NCBI GenBank assembly: GCA_021794255.1
Contig: JAJYRF010000044.1
Location: forward strand, 1 to 28,744
Length of the DNA: 28,744 nucleotides
DNA from: a bacterium
Lineage (GTDB): Bacteria; SZUA-79; Acidulodesulfobacterales; Acidulodesulfobacteraceae
Reading direction: 5' to 3'
The stretch's first letter is position 1; each line of letters begins with the position of its first letter. The translations under genes were made by a program, and so were the position numbers. The notes under the pieces are model-generated. The model made no database searches. It saw only the letters and a list, made by a program, of their open reading frames with translations, and was not told where the DNA came from. Shown here piece after piece: positions 1 through 7,506 of the stretch.

Positions 1-265
1 GTTTCTATCGGCAAATTAGGGTAAATAATAAAAATATATTTATATTATATAATATTATATAATATAAAGTTTAATAATTGTTTTAGCGAAGTAATATAAT
101 ATATTTTAAAATTTTTATATAATATATTTATATAATATATAAAAAAAAATTAATTATTTTAATTATATATTATATAATTAATTAACTTAACCGCCTAAAT
201 TTATTATAGTAATTATATTAATTATATTATTATATTATTATATTATTATATTATTTATTATTTTT
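1..265. other. AT-rich leader region without a clear gene
   Basis: Almost pure A/T with short tandem ATT/ATATT runs (about 220-256). The first 24 bases are less A/T-rich and read, in + frame 1, as VSIGKLG followed by a stop. This could be the tail of an upstream gene, but eight codons are too few to support a call. The remainder probably holds the promoter of the gene starting at 266, but so many TATAAT-like strings occur that none can be singled out. Confidence 0.4.
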
Positions 266-655
266 ATGAAATTATCTAAAATTAGCTGTGAAAAATTAAT
301 CAATTTAAAAGTAGATATTGCCGAAAAAATTCTTATATTAAATAAATATATATTACTTATTATACTGGAAGAAAGAGAAAATATAAAAAATTTATCAGAT
401 ATATTAGATAAAAAACAATTTTTTATCAATATTATGTCAAAAATTAAAATAGATTATAATGATATATCAAAATTAAATGAAAACGGTATAAACAAAATAA
501 TAATTTTGAAAAAAATTATTTCAGAAAATATAAATATTGAAAAAAGTATTACCGATAAATTTTCTGCAAAACAAGAAAATTTAGCTGAAAAGATAAAATT
601 TTTAAAAAAAATAAGTTATGCTATGAAAGCCTATAAATCTAATATTACTTTATAA
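266..655 (+). CDS. Small helical protein, possibly a FlgN/FliT-like flagellar export chaperone
   Basis: A 129-residue, almost entirely alpha-helical, charged protein without signal peptide or membrane segment. Residues about 20-60 have the spaced Leu/Ile pattern followed by an E-x-x-N-I/L stretch and a Lys-rich helix that is seen in FlgN-type chaperones, which hold hook-filament junction proteins before export in the cytoplasm. Length is also typical of FlgN or FliT. The assignment rests on this pattern and on the neighbourhood (PilZ protein, stator genes, flgJ, fliI), not on a diagnostic motif. The ATG is preceded by an A/T-only leader with no Shine-Dalgarno sequence. The stop codon lies inside a 26-bp direct repeat that recurs 73 bp downstream. 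A generic coiled-coil protein is the main alternative. Confidence 0.4.
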   Translation: MKLSKISCEKLINLKVDIAEKILILNKYILLIILEERENIKNLSDILDKKQFFINIMSKIKIDYNDISKLNENGINKIIILKKIISENINIEKSITDKFSAKQENLAEKIKFLKKISYAMKAYKSNITL

Positions 656-732
656 AATAACAAAATTAGCAATAAAAATAAATATATTATTCTTTTTTGA
701 TGTCCGTAAATCTAATATTGCTTTATAAAATA
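634..732. repeat. 26-bp direct repeat copying a gene tail (634-659 and 707-732)
   Basis: The two copies differ at one position (A or G at base 14) and start 73 bp apart. Copy 1 covers the last codons and stop of the FlgN-like gene. Copy 2 is noncoding and ends 13 bp before the ATG of the PilZ gene. This looks like a local tandem duplication of the gene junction. A similar arrangement occurs at 5816-6009. Confidence 0.75.
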
Positions 733-745
733 TGGTCAGATTTCT

Positions 746-1690
746 ATGATAGATTACAAAATATATTTTTACAAAAATCAAGAAGTTATTATTAAATCTG
801 AAGGAAATAATTATAAGGGCTATATTTCAGATTTGAAAGGGGATTATATTTTTGTAATTTTGTATGCGTTATTTAAAGAAGATGATATGCTAAAATTTGA
901 TTCGGGCAGTGAAGTTAATTTTACCGACAGCGCAAATATTAATATAGACAATATTATTGCTGAAATACATAAAGCCGATGATAATATTCTAATTTATGAA
1001 GATATTAAAGACGCATATGTTGCAAAAGTTAAGATTAATGAGATTATTAAAGGAAATGATAATATCGTATTAAAAATCAATGTATTAAATGAACCCACAA
1101 AAAGGGAAGGTAGAGAATTTTTAAGAGTCAACGCTTTTTTGCAATTTTCATATGATAAAATAAGCCTACAGAAGTTTCTTGAGTTAAAAGAAGAATATAT
1201 TTCTAAATCTTCTTTTACCACTTCAGTTTACGGAATATATAAAATTAATATGCCGCATATGTCTTCCTCAACGCCTATTATAGATGATACGGGAGCGCCT
1301 ATAAACCCAAGATTAGAAAAATTATTAATTGCAATAAATAGCAAATTAGATATAATACTTTCTTTACTTAATCCTGAAAAATCACTGCTTTCCAATGTAG
1401 AAGAACAGAGAGTATCTATTAGCGGTTCAGGTATCATGTTTAATTATAGAATCGACGAAAATAATAATAATGTTTTAGATTCATTAAAATACGGCGATTA
1501 TTTAAAAATGACTATATTATTTCCTACTATACCGCAGTTTATTATTAAACTGATTGCCCAGGTCGTCAGAGTTGAAATTGATAGTAATTATTCCATTGCA
1601 TGTAAATTTGCGGCAATTAATGAATATGACAGAGACGAGATTATTAAATACACGCTTGAAAGACAAAGGCAGCAGATAAAAAAAGGTTAA
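746..1690 (+). CDS. PilZ-domain cyclic-di-GMP receptor, YcgR-like
   Basis: A 314-residue soluble protein. Residues 1-115 are beta-rich, like the YcgR N-terminal domain. The PilZ signature follows: arginines at 123 and 127 (RxxxR, in REFLR) and the serine/glycine strand ISGSG at 225-229, in the place of the usual (D/N)xSxxG. About 95 residues separate the two motifs, far more than in a simple PilZ domain. This insert includes the helix at 190-208 with an INSKLDIIL core, similar in feel to the long-helix insertion of tetrameric PilZ proteins. YcgR-type proteins bind c-di-GMP and slow the flagellar motor through the stator or switch. The gene converges on motB-motA, 70 bp away, which supports a motor role. 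The first motif residue D/N is replaced by S224/I225, so the binding motif is slightly degenerate. Confidence 0.8.
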   Translation: MIDYKIYFYKNQEVIIKSEGNNYKGYISDLKGDYIFVILYALFKEDDMLKFDSGSEVNFTDSANINIDNIIAEIHKADDNILIYEDIKDAYVAKVKINEIIKGNDNIVLKINVLNEPTKREGREFLRVNAFLQFSYDKISLQKFLELKEEYISKSSFTTSVYGIYKINMPHMSSSTPIIDDTGAPINPRLEKLLIAINSKLDIILSLLNPEKSLLSNVEEQRVSISGSGIMFNYRIDENNNNVLDSLKYGDYLKMTILFPTIPQFIIKLIAQVVRVEIDSNYSIACKFAAINEYDRDEIIKYTLERQRQQIKKG

Positions 1691-1760
1691 TTTTACCCTA
1701 TTAATATTGCTATATTTATGGGCACTTAAATTTATATGTCTTGTCTTATTATTTTATACT

Positions 1761-2558
1761 TTATGATTTTGGAAGTTCATTATTAAGAAATGTAGAAAGA
1801 ACCACAATGTTAACTCTTCTGTTTAACGCTCTCCCCTGAGCCGTCTTATTTGAAGCAATAGGTTTGTATTTTCCATATCCCGAAGCTGAGAGCCTTATGG
1901 GCGGAAAATTAACTTTTTTTACTAAAAATCTAAGAACATTAACAGCTCTGGCAGTAGAAAGCATCCAATTATTTGGGTATTTTAAAGTATGAATAGGCGT
2001 GGAATCGGTATATCCTTCTATAGACAAATTGTTTCTAACTTTTAATAATGAAAATGCAATATGTTTTAAAAGAGGATGAAATTTTTTCAATATTTTAGCG
2101 CTTCCGGAGTTAAAAAAACTAGACCCTTTAAGCGAAATAATTAATCCTCGGGTAGACCTGTATACTCTAATAGACGATTTAAATGTCTTATTGCCTTTTA
2201 TATATTTTTTTATACCTAAAGAAATCATATTAAAAATCTGAGCTTCATGTTTTTCTGCTTTTATAAGTTTTTTATTTTGCGCCGAAACTTTAAATGTTGA
2301 CGGCGCAACTTTAGCAACGACTAGTTTCGGAGTTGACGCAATATTGGGTTTAGATTTAGATACCGTAATAAATTTGTTGGCGCCAAAAGCCTGCTGGATA
2401 GAAACAGATAGTTCTTTCAGACGGACATTGTTGACTTTTGATATAGCAAACATAACTATAAAAAATGACAGCAGAGTAGTCAAAAAATCGCCATAGCTAA
2501 TCATCCATCTTTCTTTATTTGATTCTCCCTGGGTATTTCTTCTTCTCTTTATGCTCAT
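1761..2558 (-). CDS. motB: Flagellar stator protein MotB
   Basis: Peptidoglycan-anchored half of the MotAB ion channel in the inner membrane. From the ATG chosen here the protein has 265 residues: a basic N-terminus, one membrane helix at about 20-42 starting with ISYGDFLTTLL, where Asp24 matches the ion-carrying aspartate of MotB, and a C-terminal OmpA-like peptidoglycan-binding domain (about 135-255) with EGYTDSTPI and the RALNRRVNI signature. An in-frame TTG at 2594 would add 12 residues. The ATG at 2558 is preferred because MotB proteins start close to this basic stretch. Neither start has a Shine-Dalgarno sequence. It lies 190 bp downstream of motA on the same strand, a wider gap than the usual overlapping motA-motB pair. 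Confidence 0.93.
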   Translation of the reverse strand: MSIKRRRNTQGESNKERWMISYGDFLTTLLSFFIVMFAISKVNNVRLKELSVSIQQAFGANKFITVSKSKPNIASTPKLVVAKVAPSTFKVSAQNKKLIKAEKHEAQIFNMISLGIKKYIKGNKTFKSSIRVYRSTRGLIISLKGSSFFNSGSAKILKKFHPLLKHIAFSLLKVRNNLSIEGYTDSTPIHTLKYPNNWMLSTARAVNVLRFLVKKVNFPPIRLSASGYGKYKPIASNKTAQGRALNRRVNIVVLSTFLNNELPKS

Positions 2559-2748
2559 TTTAAGTTTTATTTTTTCAATAATTAATTGTAACAATGATTA
2601 TTTATTATTTTAATTATTAAATATAATTATATTATTTGATTATAACATTAATTAAATTAAATATCTTGTAATTTAATTAATGTAATTTTAAATAGTGAGA
2701 TAAGCGTATATTATTGTTATAGTTATAATTATTGCAGCAATTGCTTTT

Positions 2749-3528
2749 TTATTTAGCACTTTTTGCTTCATACATAGTTTTTTGACTTTCACTCAGAAAT
2801 GATTTTAGTTTTTCTTCAATAAGTCTAGGATTTTCGCCGTTTTGAATTGATTGTACTCCTTTAAGCACTAATTCATTTTTTAATATTTTCTCTTTTAATT
2901 TTATTTTTAATTTGCTTGCTATCGGAAATAATATTAAATTAGCAAACGCTAAACCATAAAGAGTAGCAGTAAAAGCAACTGCAATACCCGCTCCTAATCT
3001 GTTCGGGTTATTTAAATGCTGCATAACATGAATTAAACCTAAAACAGCGCCTATTATTCCGAGAGTAGGCGAATACCCTCCTGCCTGCTCAAAAATTTTG
3101 ACGCTTTCTTCTCCAAAATCTTCTGAATTGCCCAATTCTGTTTCCATAATTTCTGTTAAAACCTGAGGATCAATGCCATCTACTACTAACGATAACGCTT
3201 TTTTCATAAATTTGTCGTCAGAAGTTTCCACTTCAGCTTCTAAGGCAAGGACACCGTTTTTCCTGGCTTTTCCTGCAAAATCTACAATGTTGGCTATTGT
3301 ATTTGCATAATCAACTTTTTCTGAAATAAATACTTCTTTAGCGGTTATAAGCGCTTTTTTTAAACTTGGCAAAGGATTGCCTGCTATTGTGGCGCCGGCT
3401 GTTCCGATTATAACGATGGTAAAACCTATAGGGTCTATTAGTTGTATAATCGTAGAGCCCTGCATTGCATTAGCGGCTATTAACCCGCCTATACCCATAA
3501 TAAAACCTATAATTGATGCTAAATCCAT
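2749..3528 (-). CDS. motA: Flagellar stator protein MotA
   Basis: Four-helix partner of MotB; together they conduct ions and push on the rotor protein FliG. The 259 residues have membrane helices at about 2-21, 30-50, 153-173 and 181-205. The cytoplasmic loop carries Arg89 and Glu97 (GKARKNGVLALE), the positions corresponding to the charged torque residues of MotA. The conserved prolines are at 154 (GYSPTLGIIG) and 202. The C-terminal tail is basic. Length is usual for the PomA/MotA family of this type. Whether it uses protons or sodium cannot be read with confidence from the sequence. It is the first gene of the motA-motB pair and is transcribed away from the GC-rich repeat at 3744-3859. Confidence 0.95.
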   Translation of the reverse strand: MDLASIIGFIMGIGGLIAANAMQGSTIIQLIDPIGFTIVIIGTAGATIAGNPLPSLKKALITAKEVFISEKVDYANTIANIVDFAGKARKNGVLALEAEVETSDDKFMKKALSLVVDGIDPQVLTEIMETELGNSEDFGEESVKIFEQAGGYSPTLGIIGAVLGLIHVMQHLNNPNRLGAGIAVAFTATLYGLAFANLILFPIASKLKIKLKEKILKNELVLKGVQSIQNGENPRLIEEKLKSFLSESQKTMYEAKSAK

Positions 3529-3980
3529 TTTTATTTGATTATTTAAATAATTTTAATATTTTAATTTAATTAGTAAAACTTGCAACTTACAAATGGCTTA
3601 ATTAAAGAATTTAATAAAATTTATATAAACAAAATATATTTTTTAAAACTATTTTTGAAATAGAAATAAATTTAAAACTTTAAATAAAATATATCCTTAA
3701 ATCATCGTTATGAACTATTAAAATTACTTTAATATATAACAAATTCTGGATGAGCCGTCCAAATACCGACGGCTATAAACCGTACCCGCCTATGCGGGAA
3801 AGTTCTGAAAGAAACTTCACGAGTGCCGTCAGGCACGAGAGCGAAGCGGTCATCCAGAAAAAGAAATTTTTAACGTTGATTTAAGATATTATAATAATGT
3901 TATCAAATTAAATCCATTTTCTCAATATATTATAAAAAATATTCTATAATTTTTATAATATATTTAGTATACTAATTATT
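3529..3980. other. 452-bp divergent spacer between motA and flgJ
   Basis: Contains the promoters of the divergent motA and flgJ genes somewhere in A/T-rich flanks, and the multi-hairpin repeat 3744-3859 listed separately. No open reading frame of useful length is seen. Confidence 0.6.
3744..3859. repeat. GC-rich cloverleaf-like palindromic repeat element
   Basis: A 116-bp island with 62 G or C (about 53%, counted by hand) in DNA that is otherwise nearly all A/T. A perfect 10-bp inverted repeat closes it: TTCTGGATGA at 3744-3753 and TCATCCAGAA at 3850-3859. Inside are four successive hairpins: 3754-3759 with 3768-3773 (6 bp), 3785-3789 with 3794-3798 (5 bp, CCCGC/GCGGG), 3800-3804 with 3813-3817 (5 bp, weak), and 3823-3827 with 3832-3836 (5 bp, GTGCC/GGCAC). 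The string GAGCGAAGCGGTCATCCAG near the right end resembles dispersed REP-like repeats of many proteobacteria. A small nonautonomous mobile or REP-type element is the best reading; a structured RNA is the alternative. Only one copy is visible here. Confidence 0.7.
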
Positions 3981-4931
3981 ATGATGGAAATAATTAATAA
4001 TTTGACAAATAAAATTGATGAAAACGGAAGCGGCGACAATACTATAAACAGTAGTAAAAATAAAGCCGATGAAAATATAACTCCTGCCGAAATGAGCGAA
4101 ATCAAACTTGTCGCGTCCAAGTTTGAATCTATTTTTTTGAATATGCTATTTGATTCTATGGCTAAAGAAAATAGCGGTGGAACATTTATAAATCATGGCA
4201 GCGCATATAAAATTTTTAATTCTATGATGTATGAAGCGATTGCAAATGATGAATCTTACGGCAGAGGTATAGGCATAGCAAGAATGATTGTTAATTATTT
4301 CAAAGAAAACCCCTCATTGATAAAAAATAGTTTAAATATTTCAAAATTAAAATCGGAAGCCGTCGAACTTTCCGGTTCTAATAATTTTATGGAAGCAGTA
4401 AATACATCAGATAAATATTTAGGCAATGCAAATATTTTAAATAATTATAAAAAATTAAGCGTCTTAAATAATCAAGGCGATGGTGATACTTCAGGCGGTT
4501 ATACTTCAGGCGGTTATACTTCAGGCGGTTATACTTCAGGCGGTTATACTTCTATAGACAGTTTAGCAAAGGCTGCCTCTAAAATTTACGACCTGCCTTA
4601 TAATTTAATCAAGGCTGTCATAAAAACAGAATCAGACTTTAATCCCTCCGCCATTTCGCCGAAAGGAGCAGTCGGGTTAATGCAGGTGATGCCTGAAACT
4701 GCTAAAGAATTAGGTGTTTCCGATGTCTTAAATCCAATATCTAATGTTTTTTGCGGAAGTCTGTACCTCAAAAAAATGCTAAACCATTATAACGGCAATA
4801 TAGAATTAGCTCTTGCCGCTTATAACGCAGGACAGGGCAATGTTGATAAATACGGCGGAGTACCGCCTTTTGCAGAAACAGAGAATTATGTGAAAAAGGT
4901 TTTAAATTATTATAATGAGTATAATAAGTAA
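3981..4931 (+). CDS. flgJ: FlgJ-type rod protein fused to a lytic transglycosylase
   Basis: Two domains. Residues about 36-108 are the rod-binding domain (SEIKLVASKFESIFLNML, then a GSAYKIFNSMMYE stretch), which caps or scaffolds the flagellar rod in the periplasm. Residues about 195-312 are a soluble lytic transglycosylase (SLT) domain with catalytic Glu217 in IKTESDFNP, GLMQ at 232-235 and AAYNAG at 279-284, which would open peptidoglycan for rod passage. The enterobacterial FlgJ instead carries a glucosaminidase. The linker has four perfect TSGGY repeats. There is no obvious signal peptide, as expected for FlgJ, which leaves through the flagellar exporter. The ATG at 3981 is followed at once by a second ATG; either could be used. 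It is followed by the S49 peptidase and fliI on the same strand. Confidence 0.9.
   Translation: MMEIINNLTNKIDENGSGDNTINSSKNKADENITPAEMSEIKLVASKFESIFLNMLFDSMAKENSGGTFINHGSAYKIFNSMMYEAIANDESYGRGIGIARMIVNYFKENPSLIKNSLNISKLKSEAVELSGSNNFMEAVNTSDKYLGNANILNNYKKLSVLNNQGDGDTSGGYTSGGYTSGGYTSGGYTSIDSLAKAASKIYDLPYNLIKAVIKTESDFNPSAISPKGAVGLMQVMPETAKELGVSDVLNPISNVFCGSLYLKKMLNHYNGNIELALAAYNAGQGNVDKYGGVPPFAETENYVKKVLNYYNEYNK
4488..4547 (+). repeat. Four perfect 15-bp tandem repeats in flgJ
   Basis: Unit ACTTCAGGCGGTTAT at 4488, 4503, 4518 and 4533, encoding TSGGY four times in the linker between the rod and SLT domains. The copies are identical at every base, so the array is young and could change length by slippage without shifting the frame. 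Confidence 0.95.
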
Positions 4932-4954
4932 CAATTATGTTTTATAATATATAT

Positions 4955-4993
4955 AATTAAATTAAATAATTAAATTAAATAATTAAATTAAAT
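4955..4993. repeat. Three tandem copies of a 13-bp A/T unit
   Basis: Unit AATTAAATTAAAT three times without mismatch, in the spacer between flgJ and the S49 peptidase gene. Simple-sequence expansion; no function suggested. Confidence 0.85.
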
Positions 4994-5062
4994 AATATAA
5001 CTTAAATTAATATATATAATAATATAAAATAAACAAAATAATTTAAAAACAGGAATTTTACA

Positions 5063-5821
5063 ATGTCGATATTTAAAAGAAATAAAACAGCGGTAATTCA
5101 TTTTTCAGGCGCTATAACAGCTCAAAGTATTGCTCCGTATATTGTTTTAATAAAAAAAATTGAAAAAACAAATTCAATAAAAGGCGTTCTTTTTACAATA
5201 GATAGTCCAGGAGGAAGCGCAATACATTCAGAGCTTTTATATTTTGCGATAGAAAGGCTTAAGAAAAAAGGCAAAACGGTTTACGGATATCTTGAACTTG
5301 CCGCATCGGGAGGATATCTGGTTGCTTCGTCTTTAGAAAGATTATATGCTCCGCCGTCAGGAATAATAGGTTCTATAGGAGTAATAAGTTTAAAACCGGT
5401 ATTAAAAGAAATATTGGGGAAAATCGGCATAGAATACGAGATTTTAAAAAAAGGCAAATATAAAGATATGTGGTCTTTTACCCGGCATTATACCGACGAA
5501 GAAAGGGCAAGCATAGACGAACTTCAGGAAGATATTTATTTAAGATTTATAGAAATAGTTTCGGAAGGAAGAAAAATTTCTAAAGACGATGTTTTAAAAC
5601 TTGCTACGGGTGAATTATTTTCTTCTAAAAAATCATTGTCAAATAAACTTATTGACGAGATTTCAGATTTAGATAAAGCAATAGAAGACCTGTGTAAAAA
5701 AATAGGTACGAAACCGGAAAAAGTCGTTTATATGGAAATTAAAAAACCTTTTTTTCAAAAGATAATTAACAGATCAATGGTTGGAATAATTGAGGATATA
5801 TATTACAACTTATTGTTCTAA
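5063..5821 (+). CDS. S49-family (SppA-like) serine peptidase, apparently soluble
   Basis: S49 peptidases degrade signal-peptide remnants or membrane-protein fragments using a Ser-Lys dyad. Here the oxyanion region IDSPGGSA lies at 46-53, the catalytic serine at 82 (AASGGYLVAS) and the lysine at 134 (KGKYKDMW). The 52-residue gap equals that between the dyad residues of Bacillus SppA (147 and 199). IIGSIGVIS at 101-109 is also typical. At 252 residues the protein is a single peptidase domain and lacks the N-terminal membrane helix of classical SppA; it begins MSIFKRNKTAVIHF, straight into the first strand. A Shine-Dalgarno AGGA precedes the ATG by 8 bases. It sits between flgJ and fliI, so cotranscription with motility genes is possible. 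Its stop codon is inside a repeat that recurs twice downstream. Confidence 0.85.
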   Translation: MSIFKRNKTAVIHFSGAITAQSIAPYIVLIKKIEKTNSIKGVLFTIDSPGGSAIHSELLYFAIERLKKKGKTVYGYLELAASGGYLVASSLERLYAPPSGIIGSIGVISLKPVLKEILGKIGIEYEILKKGKYKDMWSFTRHYTDEERASIDELQEDIYLRFIEIVSEGRKISKDDVLKLATGELFSSKKSLSNKLIDEISDLDKAIEDLCKKIGTKPEKVVYMEIKKPFFQKIINRSMVGIIEDIYYNLLF

Positions 5822-6009
5822 AATAAATCTTAAAACAATAATTATTTTGATTTAATAATTTTATAAATTTTTATGTTATTTGCATATTATACAATGCGAG
5901 ATGTTCTAAAATAAATCTTAAAACAATAATTATTTTAAAAAACTTTTTAATTAGAGATAACAAAGCCTATATAATTTTAAAATAAACTTTAAAATAATAA
6001 TTCTTTTGA
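5816..6009. repeat. Three copies of a ~35-bp repeat between the S49 gene and fliI
   Basis: Copies 1 and 2 (5814-5848 and 5902-5936) are identical over 35 bp, 88 bp apart. Copy 3 (5975-6009) matches with about five substitutions and continues like copy 1 (TTTTGA then CTTTA, against TTTTGA then TTTA). Copy 1 includes the stop codon of the S49 gene; copy 3 ends four bases before the fliI ATG. The pattern suggests that the spacer grew by repeated duplication of the original gene junction. Confidence 0.8.
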
Positions 6010-6013
6010 CTTT

Positions 6014-7339
6014 ATGGGTAAAATTATCAATTTGGAGGAATATCTTGATTCAGCAAATAATACGGACACTTATATTATAAGCGGAAATATCACTAAAGCC
6101 GTAGGTCTTGCAATTGAAACAACGCATCCTTATTTATCAATCGGAAAAATATGTAAAGTTATAAATAATGCCAAAACAGATAATGAATACTTTATTATAA
6201 CGGCTGAGGTTGTTGGTTTTAAAGATGGAAAAGCTATTTTAATGCCTTATGGCGATATTTCAGGAATAAATCAGGACAGTAAGGTAATATTATTAGATGA
6301 AGAAGAAAAATTTCCTGTCGGAGACAATCTAAAAGGCAGAGTAGTAGATGCTTTCGGAAATCCTATGGATAATAAAGGCAAAATAATATGCGCCGATTAT
6401 GCAAAAATTGTTAACAACCCTCCTTCTCCACTGTCGCGAAGTAGAATAAAAGAAGTTATGGATGTAGGAATTAGAGCAATTAATTCATTATTTACGATAG
6501 GAAAAGGACAGAGGATAGGCATTTTTTCAGGTTCAGGCGTAGGCAAAAGTACTCTTATGGGTATGGCTGCAAAGTATACTTCCGCAAGCGTTAACGTTAT
6601 AGCTTTAATAGGCGAAAGAGGAAGAGAAGTAAGAGAATTTATAGAAAAAAGTCTAGGAGAAGAAGGGCTTAAAAAATCTATTATAATTGTGGCGACTTCG
6701 GATAAATCTCCGCTTGTCAGGATGAGGGCAGCATTTGCCGCAACTTCTATAGCAGAATATTTTAGAGATAAAGGCGAAAATGTTTTACTGATGATGGATT
6801 CATTGACAAGATTTGCTATGGCAGTCAGAGAAATAGGATTATCGGCAGGAGAACCTCCTACTATGAGAGGTTATACTCCTTACGTCTTTTCTGTTTTGCC
6901 TAAGCTCTTGGAGAGGGCTGCAATATCCGATAAAGGAAGCATTACGGGTATATATACAGTTTTAGTAGAAGGAGACGACCTAAACGAACCTATATCCGAT
7001 ACCGCAAGGTCAATATTAGACGGACATATAGTTTTATCAAGAAAAATAGCCGAGGAAGGCATTTTTCCGGCAATTGACCCTTTATCCAGCATTTCAAGGG
7101 TTATGCCCGATATTATTTCAAATGAACATCTTATTCAGGCAAGGAAAGTTTTAAAAGTGGTTTCCGATTACAGAACTAATGAAGACCTCATTAATATTGG
7201 AGCTTATTCAAAAGGTTCCAATAAAGACATTGATTTTGCAATTGACAGCATAGATAAAATAAAAAATTTTATAAGGCAAAATTTTGATGAAGAGTGTTCT
7301 TACGGCGAAAGTGTAAGTCAGCTGGAAGAACTTATTTAG
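6014..7339 (+). CDS. fliI: Flagellar type III export ATPase FliI
   Basis: Cytoplasmic hexameric ATPase that unloads flagellar subunits into the export gate. The 441 residues follow the F1-like order: N-terminal beta barrel (about 20-85), Walker A GSGVGKST at 173-180, GERGREV at 200-206, Walker B with Asp262 in LLMMDSLTRFAM, the SAGEPP loop at 278-283, and a C-terminal helical domain. FPVGDNLKGRVVDAFGNP before the core is typical of FliI rather than of the ATP synthase beta chain. FliH and FliJ, the usual partners, are not in the window, so the flagellar genes of this organism are dispersed. The export role is supported by flgJ upstream; a virulence-type SctN paralogue is unlikely because no injectisome gene is near. 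No good ribosome site precedes the ATG. Confidence 0.93.
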   Translation: MGKIINLEEYLDSANNTDTYIISGNITKAVGLAIETTHPYLSIGKICKVINNAKTDNEYFIITAEVVGFKDGKAILMPYGDISGINQDSKVILLDEEEKFPVGDNLKGRVVDAFGNPMDNKGKIICADYAKIVNNPPSPLSRSRIKEVMDVGIRAINSLFTIGKGQRIGIFSGSGVGKSTLMGMAAKYTSASVNVIALIGERGREVREFIEKSLGEEGLKKSIIIVATSDKSPLVRMRAAFAATSIAEYFRDKGENVLLMMDSLTRFAMAVREIGLSAGEPPTMRGYTPYVFSVLPKLLERAAISDKGSITGIYTVLVEGDDLNEPISDTARSILDGHIVLSRKIAEEGIFPAIDPLSSISRVMPDIISNEHLIQARKVLKVVSDYRTNEDLINIGAYSKGSNKDIDFAIDSIDKIKNFIRQNFDEECSYGESVSQLEELI

Positions 7340-7506
7340 AGTAGTCAATATAATTATAAAATAATAGATATGGTTCATATAAAGTAAAATTGCAATTTAA
7401 AATTTAAAAATACATAGAACAATCTGTAAAAATAATAAGTTAAAACATATAATTAAAATAAATACATTTAATTTATATTAAATAAAGTTTAAGGAAATTT
7501 ATAATT

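Noticed and set aside
1..24. End of an upstream gene (VSIGKLG, stop)
   Set aside because: Eight codons give too little evidence and the frame cannot be confirmed; mentioned only in the leader entry.
1..265. Replication origin in the A/T-rich leader
   Set aside because: No DnaA-box-like clusters were found, and no dnaA, dnaN or parAB is near; A/T richness is general here.
2559..2594. TTG start adding 12 residues to MotB
   Set aside because: The added residues would place the membrane helix further from the N-terminus than usual, and no Shine-Dalgarno sequence supports the TTG.
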